Assembly: GCA_017535785.1 (NCBI GenBank)
Contig: JAFXTN010000009.1
Coordinates: forward strand, 62,001 to 126,000
From: Butyrivibrio sp.
GTDB taxonomy: Bacteria; Bacillota; Clostridia; Lachnospirales; Lachnospiraceae
Reading direction: 5' to 3'
DNA length: 64,000 nucleotides
Part shown: positions 57,115-64,000 of the stretch, in pieces
Layout: each line of letters starts with the position of its first letter
Numbering within the stretch: the stretch's first letter is position 1
The notes under the pieces: model-generated
What the model was told of the DNA's origin: nothing
Databases searched by the model: none
The model's input: only the letters and a program-made list of their open reading frames with translations
Made by a program: the position numbers and the translations under genes

Positions 57115-58566
57115 ATGGAAAAAGCAAAAAAGATAACTTTACTATATTTATTGATAATAACTACCGTCCTTCCGCTTTTTATGAAGGACGGTTTTTATAA
57201 ACTCGGCGAGGCGAAAGGACTTTTGTTCATGGCGCTTGGCGGAGTTCTCTTTGTGATATGTGCGATCTTTCTTCTCATATCTAAAACACGCCTGAATATG
57301 GGCGTTTTGGGTGTTCTTTTATTTTCCAATGTAGTTACATTTCTTTTTTCGGTGGATAAAAAGACGGCTCTTTTTGGCCTTGAAGGCTGGAGAACGGGAT
57401 TTTTATCCATTATTATCATGATGTTTTTTGCCTCGATGATCACAGATGGACTTATGGTAAAAAGAGCTCTCGAAGTAGCTCTTTTGATAGTCCCTTTTGC
57501 CGTAAGCATCTTGGGGATCCTCGGAAGATTCGGGATCTATCCGCTTGGAATATCCGCAGATGACGGAAGCTTTCTTTCAACGATTGGAAACATAAATTGG
57601 TTTACAGGATTTTTGTCGGTATTTGTGCCTCTGGGGATCGGGATTGCAGCGACAAGAAAGCGTTTCAGCCTAGAATTCTTTTTATCTGAAATCTATGTGA
57701 TCGTAGGTATAACAGCTCTTTTGGTCCAGGGAAGCGAGAGCGGACTGCTTATTATTTCAGGGACATATCTTTTGCTCTGCTACTTGTGCCTTTGTGAAAG
57801 GGATAGCTTTAAATCCTTTTTGATACAGCTTTTTACCCTGGGCATCGCGATGACGGTTGTGTATCTCTTGATGTATTTCTTTGGAAAAAGATACAGCTAC
57901 GATGACAATCTGCTTATAAGTATATGCATGAACCACGTAGGAATAATATTGATGGCTGCAGCTTTATTTCTCTACAGACTTTCGAGATTTATGGAAGAGA
58001 TCAGTTTTGAATGGAAAAAGAAATTTCTTAGAAGGCTCTTTTTCGCGATAACGATCGTAGGCGTAGTGGCAGCAGGCGTGTGGATCTTTAATGTCTACGG
58101 AGATGATTTCGGAAACGGAAGAGGCATCATCTGGAGAATGTCTCTGGATATGTTTGGAAGCCTTCCTTCTATTAGAAAGATCGTGGGAGTCGGCCAAGAC
58201 TGCTTTTATTCTTATGCATACGGCAATCCTTATTGGAGCGAATCCTTTATCAATGTGTTTGACGGAAACAGGCTGACCAATGCACACAACATGTATCTGA
58301 CTCTTTTGATAGAGGCGGGAGTCATGGGACTTTTGAGTTATCTTTTTGTTTTCGGATATACACTTTTTAATCTTATAAAAGGATCGTACAAAAATAAGCA
58401 CGCAGGCTTATGCTGCGCGCTTGTGATATTTGCTTATTTATTAAACGGTTTCGTCTCTTTTTCTACGGTTGTCTCATCGCCGTATGTGTTCATGATCTTA
58501 GGCTATGCTCTTTTTGTGATAAACGGATCGCAAAAAGACGTCATACAAGATCAGGTACGGGAATAG
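57115..58566 (+). CDS. O-antigen ligase-like (Wzy_C) membrane protein
   Basis: A 483-residue protein with about 12 membrane segments. The conserved part is RGIIWRMSLDMFGSL near 330 and, after an extracellular loop, LTNAHNMYLTLLIEAGVMGLL near 400-420, which is the Wzy_C/O-antigen-ligase signature (AHN motif). In Gram-positives such proteins polymerise or ligate surface glycans. No glycosyltransferase cluster is adjacent. The ATG has no clear ribosome site, so coupling to the regulator gene 16 bases ahead is likely. Its last 26 bases overlap the convergent gene 58541-59026. Confidence 0.78.
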   Translation: MEKAKKITLLYLLIITTVLPLFMKDGFYKLGEAKGLLFMALGGVLFVICAIFLLISKTRLNMGVLGVLLFSNVVTFLFSVDKKTALFGLEGWRTGFLSIIIMMFFASMITDGLMVKRALEVALLIVPFAVSILGILGRFGIYPLGISADDGSFLSTIGNINWFTGFLSVFVPLGIGIAATRKRFSLEFFLSEIYVIVGITALLVQGSESGLLIISGTYLLLCYLCLCERDSFKSFLIQLFTLGIAMTVVYLLMYFFGKRYSYDDNLLISICMNHVGIILMAAALFLYRLSRFMEEISFEWKKKFLRRLFFAITIVGVVAAGVWIFNVYGDDFGNGRGIIWRMSLDMFGSLPSIRKIVGVGQDCFYSYAYGNPYWSESFINVFDGNRLTNAHNMYLTLLIEAGVMGLLSYLFVFGYTLFNLIKGSYKNKHAGLCCALVIFAYLLNGFVSFSTVVSSPYVFMILGYALFVINGSQKDVIQDQVRE

Positions 58567-59026
58567 ACTCGTCGAGCTCATGGAAGAAAGTTCTGGTTTT
58601 AACTATTCCATAAAGAGCATCCTTATATTCAAAGAGGAAATGGTCGTTGATGTTCTCTTTTCCGTACATCATAACTCTGCCTGTGTAGGCATTTAAGATG
58701 GAAACATATCTCTTGTCCTGCTCAAACATCTGAAGGATCTCGTCTTTTCTGCGTTTTGGATGCTTGGCGGCGAACTTTCTTATATCAAGCTGTAAGTCAA
58801 CGGGGAGCTCTTTCTCCCTTTCTTTTACAGCGTTCAGAATCTTCTCGTATTTTTCATCGTCGATTTTCTTGAGATGTTCTGTGAATTCTAGACAGCAGCC
58901 ATTGTCGGGCATAAGAAGTCTTAAGCGATCTTCTCGTATAACATCTTCAACAACTGCAACAACATTAGGAACGATGGGCTTTTGATTGTAATCCAGAATG
59001 ATGACTTTATCGCCTTTCTTATACAT
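58541..59026 (-). CDS. Unrecognised protein, convergently overlapping the glycan-ligase gene
   Basis: A 161-residue soluble protein, unknown to me. The N-terminal 55 residues look like a KOW/SH3-like beta segment (YKKGDKVIILDYNQKPIVPNVVAVVEDV); the rest is helical (VKEREKELPVDLQLDIRKFAAKH, quoted in part as LQLDIRKFAAKHPKRRKDEI), with DALYGIVKTRTFFHE near the end. A good ribosome site GGGAGGTAGCTGCT precedes ATG 59026, supporting a real gene. It overlaps the opposite-strand gene by 26 bases. Confidence 0.72.
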   Translation of the reverse strand: MYKKGDKVIILDYNQKPIVPNVVAVVEDVIREDRLRLLMPDNGCCLEFTEHLKKIDDEKYEKILNAVKEREKELPVDLQLDIRKFAAKHPKRRKDEILQMFEQDKRYVSILNAYTGRVMMYGKENINDHFLFEYKDALYGIVKTRTFFHELDESIPVPDLV

Positions 59027-59080
59027 AGCAGCTACCTCCCGGAAAAGACAAAGACGGCGGGTTCCAATTAGATGTTTATA

Positions 59081-59836
59081 TTATACCATATCAAAGGCTG
59101 TTGGAGTTATCTCAAATGCCACTTTTTTGTGGGTTTTCGGATGTTTGAAACCGAATTTACAGCAGGCGAGATTCACGATTTCAATGTTGTTTTTCTGAGA
59201 GTATGAGATCGAGTTTTCGGAGCCATATTTATCATCTCCAAGGAGCGGAAATCCGAGAGCGGCAAACTGAACTCTTATCTGGTGGAAACGACCCGTCAAA
59301 AGCTTCACTTTAACGATCGTTGTCTCGGGATTTCTTTTTACGACTTCGTAGTCGAGGATAGCTCTTTTTACATCGCCTCCAATGATCCTGAGCTTTGCTC
59401 CGGTCAAAAGAGTGATCGTATTATCCGAAAGGGAATCGGCCTCTTCCTTGGAGATCGCCATGGCAAGACCATTGTCTTCTCTTCTTATAAGATAGTTCTC
59501 CAATCGGCCGCTGTCTTCGGGCACAGAACCATAGCAGATAGCATAATAGTACTTTTCAGTGGAGTGATCTTTGATCTGCTTTGCAATATCGGATGCGGCA
59601 GCCTTATTTTTGGCGATCACAACAACACCTTCCACGGGCTTATCAAGCCTGTAGACAGTTCCTACATAAGGAGCGCCGGAGCCTTTAACACCGCGGTTTT
59701 TTCTTGCCAGGTAATTGCGAACAGAGCTTACGAGATCGACTTCGCGAACGCCCGCGCCTTCAGTAGCGATCCCGGCAGGTTTGTGGCACACCAATATATC
59801 TTCATCTTCATAAATGTATTCGATAGTTCTTTTCAT
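59081..59836 (-). CDS. RluA-family pseudouridine synthase
   Basis: Converts uridine to pseudouridine in rRNA or tRNA. From ATG 59836 it has 251 residues: YIYEDEDILVCHKPAGIAT, the catalytic region PYVGTVYRLDKPVEGVVV (Asp in HRLD-type motif, here YRLD) near 78, VKLLTGRFHQIRVQFAALGFPLLGD (quoted in part: TGRFHQIRVQFA) and GDDKYG. No S4 domain is present. The ATG has no ribosome site; instead a promoter ends 7 bases before it (59844-59872), pointing to a leaderless message. The frame extends to 59926 but that part does not fit the family. Confidence 0.88.
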   Translation of the reverse strand: MKRTIEYIYEDEDILVCHKPAGIATEGAGVREVDLVSSVRNYLARKNRGVKGSGAPYVGTVYRLDKPVEGVVVIAKNKAAASDIAKQIKDHSTEKYYYAICYGSVPEDSGRLENYLIRREDNGLAMAISKEEADSLSDNTITLLTGAKLRIIGGDVKRAILDYEVVKRNPETTIVKVKLLTGRFHQIRVQFAALGFPLLGDDKYGSENSISYSQKNNIEIVNLACCKFGFKHPKTHKKVAFEITPTAFDMV

Positions 59837-59843
59837 AATAATA

Positions 59844-59872
59844 ATTATATCGGGGCGCTGTTTCGCATTCAA
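59844..59872 (-). promoter_or_regulatory. Promoter of a probable leaderless message
   Basis: On the minus strand TTGAAT (59872-59867), 17 bases, TATAAT (59849-59844). The start codon begins 8 bases after the last base of the -10 box, where transcription itself should start. Confidence 0.75.
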
Positions 59873-59983
59873 CGAGCACTTACAAATATGTCCAAAATAT
59901 GAACGAAGAAGCCCGTGTTTAGTCATTTTGCGTCCATATTTGTATAGTACTATTTTTATACAATAATGATGAGGCGGGATTAT

Positions 59984-61174
59984 ATGAGTAAGAGAAAAAT
60001 AGCTTATTTCACGACGATAGCTACACTTATTTTATTCTCGGTTTTATTCAATTTGGCTGCATGGAGAAGTGTAGCTTTTTCTGACTATTATGTCAGCAAT
60101 ATCTTTCCGGTCATAACCGGATTCTACGGAAGGATCACGAGCCTTTTCGGTTTCTCGATAGGGGAAGTGATGCTTGTTATTCTTGTGGCTTTTATAGTCT
60201 TAACGATCGTTTTCATAGTTCTGCATACGTTCCTTATGATATATGAAAAGGGTGCAAGAAATCTGGGATTTACATTCTTTAAGATAAAAAGAGGATTCGA
60301 TTATATCTCAGGTAAACTCTACAGGATCGCACCGTTTATGATGGCGATCGTATGTGCTGTAATGTCGCTTAACTGCTTTGTTCTGTATCACACATCCAAG
60401 CTAAGCGTTTATCAGACACCTATCACAAGAAGATATGACCTTCAGCAGCTTGCGGATCTTAGAGATTATGTCGTAATGCAGTGTAATGACCTTGCCAAAA
60501 AGGTTCCTCATGATGAGAACGGCAATGTTATTTACGAAGGAAATATGCAAGAGACTGCGATAAAGGCAATGCTGAACCTTTCGAAGGAATATCCGAGACT
60601 CGGCGGATACTACGTTACGCCCAAGCCGCTTTACTACTCTGACTTTATGTGTCAGCAATATATGCAGGGATATTATTTCCCGTTTTCCATGGAAGCCAAT
60701 TACAACGATTCCATGGCGATAATGAACAAACCGTTTACGATGTGCCATGAGCTTGCGCACACGCACGGATATATTTATGAAGACGAAGCCAACTTCTTTG
60801 GATTCCTTGCTTGTATCAGATCCGACGACATAGTATTTAAATACAGCGGATACCTCGGAGTTCTCAATTATATAAACAATGATTTCTACAGAGCAGTAAG
60901 TAAGGAAGAGTACAATTCTCATATCAAGATATCCGCAAGAGTAAAGTATGACAATCAGTTTGTGACAAAAGAAGCCTGGAAACGAGTTGAGAAGCATGCC
61001 GTTATCAAGACGGAAACCGTAAAAAAGGCAGCGGATACCTTTATAGATACCAATCTTAAAGTTAACGGAGTACTTACCGGAAAGGTAAGCTACACACATG
61101 TTGTTGCACTAATCCTCGATTACTATTACAATGAACCCGAATATGCTATAAATTACTCGGGGGATAGATTATGA
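59984..61174 (+). CDS. DUF3810-family zinc-metalloprotease-like membrane protein
   Basis: From ATG 59984 the protein has 396 residues and three N-terminal membrane segments (about 6-26, 58-82 and 115-135). A following domain carries HELAHTHGYIYEDEANF: the HExxH zinc motif at about residues 255-259 with a Glu in EDEANF as likely third ligand. This matches DUF3810. No substrate is known. The ribosome site is GAGGCGGG. The next gene starts 4 bases inside its end, so the pair is translationally coupled. Confidence 0.85.
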   Translation: MSKRKIAYFTTIATLILFSVLFNLAAWRSVAFSDYYVSNIFPVITGFYGRITSLFGFSIGEVMLVILVAFIVLTIVFIVLHTFLMIYEKGARNLGFTFFKIKRGFDYISGKLYRIAPFMMAIVCAVMSLNCFVLYHTSKLSVYQTPITRRYDLQQLADLRDYVVMQCNDLAKKVPHDENGNVIYEGNMQETAIKAMLNLSKEYPRLGGYYVTPKPLYYSDFMCQQYMQGYYFPFSMEANYNDSMAIMNKPFTMCHELAHTHGYIYEDEANFFGFLACIRSDDIVFKYSGYLGVLNYINNDFYRAVSKEEYNSHIKISARVKYDNQFVTKEAWKRVEKHAVIKTETVKKAADTFIDTNLKVNGVLTGKVSYTHVVALILDYYYNEPEYAINYSGDRL

Positions 61175-61869
61175 AAAAAAGAATTATCGTAGGTGCGTTA
61201 ACAGTTCTTTTGACCGGAACAATGCTTGTTGCATGCAAGCCTTCTGAGGAGAAGCTAAATGAGGCGGAGACAACAAGACAGGTTCTCATAGAGGCCAAAA
61301 GATCAGCAGAAGAAACTTACCTTGATATAACGGATTCTTCCAAGAAAAGTGAGCTTGATGAGCTTGCAAAGAGAGAAGCTGAGATCGAGAGCCTTGATTT
61401 CACCAAGATGAGCGACAAGAAGATAGATGCCGTTCTTCCTGATATCACAGGACTTACAGAGGAATACCAGAGCTTAAAGAACACGCTCGACAGTACGCTC
61501 TCTTCTGAGAAGAATGCAAAAGACGAAGCTGCCAAGCATATGGATCTTGGATCATACATAATAAACAAGACGGGTCTTAATATTATAGAAGTAAAGATCC
61601 ATGATGTGACTGCGGATACCTATTCCGACAATCTCCTTGGAGAGGGAGTCGTTCTTGAACAGGGATACACTTTAATGGGTGCGGTCCTTGACGTAAATGT
61701 TACGAGTTCTGAGTGGGAAGTTATCATAAAGGACGAAAACAACACATCACATACTCTGCAGTGCGGAGATCTCAAATCTGCGAACAAAGAAGGAATAGCC
61801 CTTGTGATTAGCCTGGATTCCGCTACCGGAGCGGGAAAGGCAGAGATTGGGGACTATAACGGTTTGTGA
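61171..61869 (+). CDS. Lipoprotein with coiled-coil N-terminal region
   Basis: A 232-residue lipoprotein. Signal KKRIIVGALTVLLTGTMLVAC gives lipobox LVAC with Cys22. Residues 25-125 are charged and coiled-coil-like (EEKLNEAETTRQ); the C-terminal 100 residues look like a beta domain (KTGLNIIEVKIHDVTADTY). Not recognised further. It overlaps the DUF3810 gene by 4 bases (ATGA), so the two may act together at the membrane. A terminator follows. Confidence 0.82.
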   Translation: MKKRIIVGALTVLLTGTMLVACKPSEEKLNEAETTRQVLIEAKRSAEETYLDITDSSKKSELDELAKREAEIESLDFTKMSDKKIDAVLPDITGLTEEYQSLKNTLDSTLSSEKNAKDEAAKHMDLGSYIINKTGLNIIEVKIHDVTADTYSDNLLGEGVVLEQGYTLMGAVLDVNVTSSEWEVIIKDENNTSHTLQCGDLKSANKEGIALVISLDSATGAGKAEIGDYNGL

Positions 61870-61878
61870 AAATTACAC

Positions 61879-61905
61879 AAAATCTTAAGGAAATCTTAAG
61901 ATTTT
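61879..61905 (+). terminator. AT-rich terminator hairpin
   Basis: AAAATCTTAAG (61879-61889) pairs exactly with CTTAAGATTTT (61895-61905) around GAAAT, 10 bases after the lipoprotein stop. Confidence 0.7.
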
Positions 61906-61921
61906 ATGCACACATCTGTCA

Positions 61922-61950
61922 GTGACATTACAGTTAATACAGTTTATAAT
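61922..61950 (+). promoter_or_regulatory. Promoter of the acidic lipoprotein gene
   Basis: GTGACA (61922-61927), 17 bases, TATAAT (61945-61950), 72 bases before the start at 62022. The leader includes a repeated TTGCAATAATAATTGCAA-type palindrome near 61976-61993. Confidence 0.65.
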
Positions 61951-62021
61951 CTCTATTTGTACTGAAGCAATTGTCTTGCAATAATAATTGCAAAGTATAC
62001 AGAAAAGAGGAGATTATAATT

Positions 62022-62297
62022 ATGAAGAAGAATATCGTAACATTACTTGCAATCGCAACACTTTCAGCAGCTATCCTTGTAGGATGTGGAGAGGCTGCAG
62101 TAGAGGAGACAGCTGTTGAGGAGACATCTGTTGAGGCTACAGTAGAGGCTACTGTTGAGGCAGCTACAGAGGCTACTTCAGAGGACGCAGCAGCAGACGC
62201 TTCATCAGAGGATGCAGCAGCAGACGCTTCATCTGCAGACGCAGCTTCAGATGCTTCATCTGAGGACGCAGCAGCAGACGCTTCATCTGCAAAATAA
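62022..62297 (+). CDS. Small acidic Ala/Glu/Asp-rich repeat lipoprotein
   Basis: A 91-residue product that is too simple to classify. The start ATG 62022 follows AGAGGAG; the longer frame to 61971 lacks a ribosome site. A signal with lipobox LVGC (Cys22) is followed by about 69 residues made almost only of Ala, Glu, Asp, Ser, Thr and Val, without Lys or Arg until the last residue. Four 9-residue units of the type SEDAAADAS occupy residues 53-88. It is preceded by a strong promoter and followed by a strong terminator, so it is probably expressed well as a single gene. Possible roles are a surface spacer or a charged coat; I cannot say. Confidence 0.75.
   Translation: MKKNIVTLLAIATLSAAILVGCGEAAVEETAVEETSVEATVEATVEAATEATSEDAAADASSEDAAADASSADAASDASSEDAAADASSAK
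62178..62285 (+). repeat. Four 27-base tandem repeats coding SEDAAADAS-like units
   Basis: The units begin at 62178, 62205, 62232 and 62259. Units 1, 2 and 4 are nearly identical; unit 3 differs at several codons. They lie in frame within the acidic lipoprotein gene. Confidence 0.9.
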
Positions 62298-62369
62298 TAA
62301 CTAATTCAATTAGATTTAATTAACACCAAGTAGTACTAGTTTAATCAATTGCTTTTAGTCAGTACATAA

Positions 62370-62400
62370 AACCCCGGTGCATTCGTGCATCGGGGTTTTT
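62370..62400 (+). terminator. Terminator with TTCG tetraloop
   Basis: ACCCCGGTGCA (62371-62381) pairs with TGCATCGGGGT (62386-62396) around TTCG, with one G-T pair, followed by TTTT (62397-62400). It ends the acidic lipoprotein message. A second, weaker GC-rich hairpin (62412-62441, CCGGCAA/TTGCCGG) follows. Confidence 0.9.
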
Positions 62401-62466
62401 CTGCATAATAAAACCGGCAAACAAAAATGCTTGCCGGTTATCTTTTTATTTTTGGGTATGAAAAAA

Positions 62467-62537
62467 AGCGGGTGATGGGAATCGAACCCACGTATCTAGC
62501 TTGGAAGGCTAGTGTTCTACCATTGAACTACACCCGC
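62467..62537 (-). tRNA. tRNA-Gly (anticodon TCC)
   Basis: On the minus strand: acceptor GCGGGTG pairs with CACCCGC, D-arm TAGTTCAATGGTAGAAC, anticodon stem CTAGC/GCTAG with loop CTTCCAA (anticodon TCC) and T-loop GTTCGATTC. CCA is not encoded. The 396 bases 62298-62693 hold only this tRNA, the terminators and the suf promoter. Confidence 0.96.
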
Positions 62538-62619
62538 TTAGTGCTGACAAGATTGTATTTTAAAGACTTTTTGATGGTATGTCAATAGTTTTTGTGATAA
62601 ACTTTACATTGTTTGTCAA

Positions 62620-62648
62620 TTGACAACGAAATGGCAAGGTGTTATCAT
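62620..62648 (+). promoter_or_regulatory. suf operon promoter
   Basis: TTGACA (62620-62625), 17 bases, TATCAT (62643-62648), a near-consensus promoter starting transcription near 62655. It is 46 bases before sufC. Confidence 0.8.
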
Positions 62649-62650
62649 GA

Positions 62651-62671
62651 TTCCTACCAAGTTAGTAGGAA
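62651..62671. promoter_or_regulatory. Inverted repeat over the suf start site, candidate Rrf2/IscR-type operator
   Basis: TTCCTAC (62651-62657) and GTAGGAA (62665-62671) are exact inverted repeats 7 bases apart. They cover the predicted start of transcription, which fits repression by an iron-sulphur regulator of the IscR/Rrf2 class. No such regulator gene is in the window. Confidence 0.6.
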
Positions 62672-62693
62672 AAGGGAGAAAGGACTTATTTTT

Positions 62694-63452
62694 ATGGCAG
62701 AGCAGTCGTTATTACAGGTAAAAGATTTATCGGTGGCAATTGATAATGAGTTGCCTATTCTTCATAAGATCAATTTAGATATTAAGCCGGGAGAGACACA
62801 TGTGCTCATGGGACCAAACGGAGCAGGAAAGTCTACTCTCGGTTATACTTTGATGGGAAATCCCCACTACTGTGTTACAGAAGGAAATATTCTTTTTGAC
62901 GGACAGGATATCACAGATTTTTCTGCCGATAAGAGAGCAAAAGCAGGAATGTTCTTATCTTTCCAGAATCCTTACGAAGTTCCCGGAATTTCACTTAGCA
63001 GCTTCATAAGAAACGCAAGCCATGCGCAGACCGGTCAGCCGATCAAGCTTCTTGCATATAAGAAAGCACTCAAGTCTGCAATGGAAGTTCTTTCTATGAA
63101 TGAAGAGTATGCGGACAGAGATCTTAATGTAGGCTTCTCAGGAGGAGAAAAGAAGAAGGCTGAGATCCTTCAGCTTCTCATGCTCAATCCTAAGCTTGCT
63201 ATCCTTGACGAGACTGATTCAGGACTTGATGTAGATGCAGTTAGAACAGTTTCCAAGGGAATCATGGAATATCAGAAAAAGAAGGACGGAGCTCTTCTTA
63301 TAATCACACACAGCACTAAGATATTGGAATCTCTTCACGTTGATTACACACATGTCCTTGTGAAGGGTAAGCTTATCCATACAGGAGACGCATCGCTTGT
63401 TGAAGAGATCAATAAGAACGGTTTCGAGCGTTTCGTTTCAGATGCAGAGTGA
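62694..63452 (+). CDS. sufC: Fe-S cluster assembly ATPase SufC
   Basis: ABC-type ATPase of the SUF Fe-S assembly complex with SufB (and D). From ATG 62694 (AAAGGA nine bases ahead) it has 252 residues: Walker A GPNGAGKSTLGYTLMG, Q-loop FLSFQNPYEVPG (SufC-specific), signature FSGGEKKKAEILQL and Walker B AILDETDSGLDVDA, then H-loop ITHSTKIL. The longer frame to 62613 would run through the promoter and operator. sufB follows after 13 bases. Confidence 0.97.
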   Translation: MAEQSLLQVKDLSVAIDNELPILHKINLDIKPGETHVLMGPNGAGKSTLGYTLMGNPHYCVTEGNILFDGQDITDFSADKRAKAGMFLSFQNPYEVPGISLSSFIRNASHAQTGQPIKLLAYKKALKSAMEVLSMNEEYADRDLNVGFSGGEKKKAEILQLLMLNPKLAILDETDSGLDVDAVRTVSKGIMEYQKKKDGALLIITHSTKILESLHVDYTHVLVKGKLIHTGDASLVEEINKNGFERFVSDAE

Positions 63453-63465
63453 ATAGGGGTTGACT

Positions 63466-64000
63466 ATGAGTGAAGATAAAAAGGCTGTGGTTGATATAAA
63501 CCGCAGTGCGTATGACTTTAAAGATATAGAAAATGAAAAAGACTTCTATAGATTAAAAGAGGGACTTACCGAAGAAACTGTATTAAAGGTTTCTGAGGAA
63601 AAGAACGATCCCGAATGGATGAGAGAGTTCAGATTAAAGTGCCTCAAATTATATAACGAGATGGAAATGCCCGATTGGGGCCCGAGCGTAGAAGGCCTTG
63701 ATATGGATAAGATATCTTCTTATGTAAGACATAAAGAAGATATGAAGGGCAGCTGGGAAGACGTTCCCGAGGATATCAAGAATACATTTGAAAGACTTGG
63801 AATCCCTCAGGCAGAGAGAGAATCTCTTGCAGGCGTAGGAGCACAGTACGATTCAGAGCTTGTTTATCATAACATCAAAGACGAAGTAGCTGCGCAGGGC
63901 GTTATCTACACAGATATTGAGAGCGCACTCAGAACAGAGTATGCGGATATGATAAAGAGCCACTTTATGAAGCTCCTTACTCCCACAGACCACAAGATGA
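63466..64000 (+). CDS. sufB: Fe-S cluster assembly scaffold SufB (3' end outside window)
   Basis: Scaffold on which new iron-sulphur clusters are built. The first 178 residues are present, opening MSEDKKAVVDINRSAYDFKD, with the SufB-typical MPDWGPSV, TFERLGIPQAERESLAGVGAQYDSE (quoted in part: LGIPQAERESLAGVGAQY) and IYTDIESALRTEYAD. ATG 63466 is chosen because it matches the family's beginning; a weak GGGGT lies before it. It is continuous with the right edge. Confidence 0.94.
   Translation, partial: MSEDKKAVVDINRSAYDFKDIENEKDFYRLKEGLTEETVLKVSEEKNDPEWMREFRLKCLKLYNEMEMPDWGPSVEGLDMDKISSYVRHKEDMKGSWEDVPEDIKNTFERLGIPQAERESLAGVGAQYDSELVYHNIKDEVAAQGVIYTDIESALRTEYADMIKSHFMKLLTPTDHKM

Noticed and set aside
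62178-62285. CRISPR-like array in the 27-base repeats
   Set aside because: The units are in frame, directly adjacent without spacers, and code for protein repeats; no cas gene is present.

Overview
This window is the replication-origin region of a low-to-moderate GC Firmicute, most likely a Lachnospiraceae member (Butyrivibrio/Pseudobutyrivibrio/Lachnospira-like). The reasons are the gene order around oriC, the lineage-typical DUF3881 and DUF4446 proteins, the many TTG/GTG starts with strong AGGAGG-type ribosome sites, and the accessory content (GH51 arabinofuranosidase, reverse rubrerythrin, LuxS, GGDEF and EAL proteins). No phage, insertion sequence, CRISPR array or rRNA gene was found. The genus is inferred from gene content, not measured.

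Layout. (1) 1-8669, minus: an ABC importer of the Fe3+/sugar-phosphate-like class (solute-binding lipoprotein, fused double permease, ATPase with a large insertion, cut by the left edge). Behind it is a MIF-like tautomerase / binding lipoprotein / YesM-type kinase / YesN-type regulator cluster that resembles the HptA-HptS-HptR sensor of Staphylococcus. (2) 8670-11520: a divergent control region with a 31-bp palindrome, an unrecognised gene plus cstA, and tRNA-Arg(CCT). (3) 11520-16451, minus: traX-like, GntR, deoD, DUF3881, serS, DUF4446. (4) 16467-25463, minus: parB, parA, two parS sites, rsmG, mnmG, mnmE, jag/khpB, yidC, yidD, rnpA, rpmH. (5) 25464-27700: bipartite oriC flanking dnaA. (6) 26007-36925, plus: dnaA, dnaN, S4 (yaaA), recF, gyrB, gyrA, a degenerate GGDEF protein, exoA. 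The switch from minus to plus genes at oriC is what replication-codirectional transcription predicts.

(7) 36936-46482: AEC transporter, alpha/beta hydrolase, GH51 arabinofuranosidase, an MBOAT/SGNH pair that probably O-acylates an envelope polymer, murG, and a membrane EAL phosphodiesterase. (8) 46547-49395: reverse rubrerythrin, then an rpiR-luxS-mtnN cluster for S-adenosylhomocysteine detoxification and AI-2 production. (9) 49443-53156, minus: ribD-ribE-ribBA-ribH under a promoter, FMN riboswitch and terminator. (10) 53159-59836: pgi, an OmpR-type two-component system with an O-antigen-ligase-like protein, an unrecognised convergent gene, and an RluA-type pseudouridine synthase that appears to be transcribed leaderless. 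(11) 59984-64000: a DUF3810 zinc-metalloprotease-like membrane protein with a lipoprotein, a strikingly acidic repeat lipoprotein, tRNA-Gly(TCC), and sufC-sufB (cut by the right edge) behind a promoter with an inverted repeat at the start site.

Most of the window is conserved housekeeping. The most unusual signals are the ~120-residue insertion in the ABC ATPase, the sensor/transporter cluster with a terminator-like hairpin just before the binding-protein gene, the leaderless pseudouridine synthase, the acidic 9-residue-repeat lipoprotein, the suf operator candidate, and the GGDEF protein lacking a metal-binding aspartate beside gyrA. I did not find a clearly new multi-gene system; the sensor/transporter cluster is the closest candidate.
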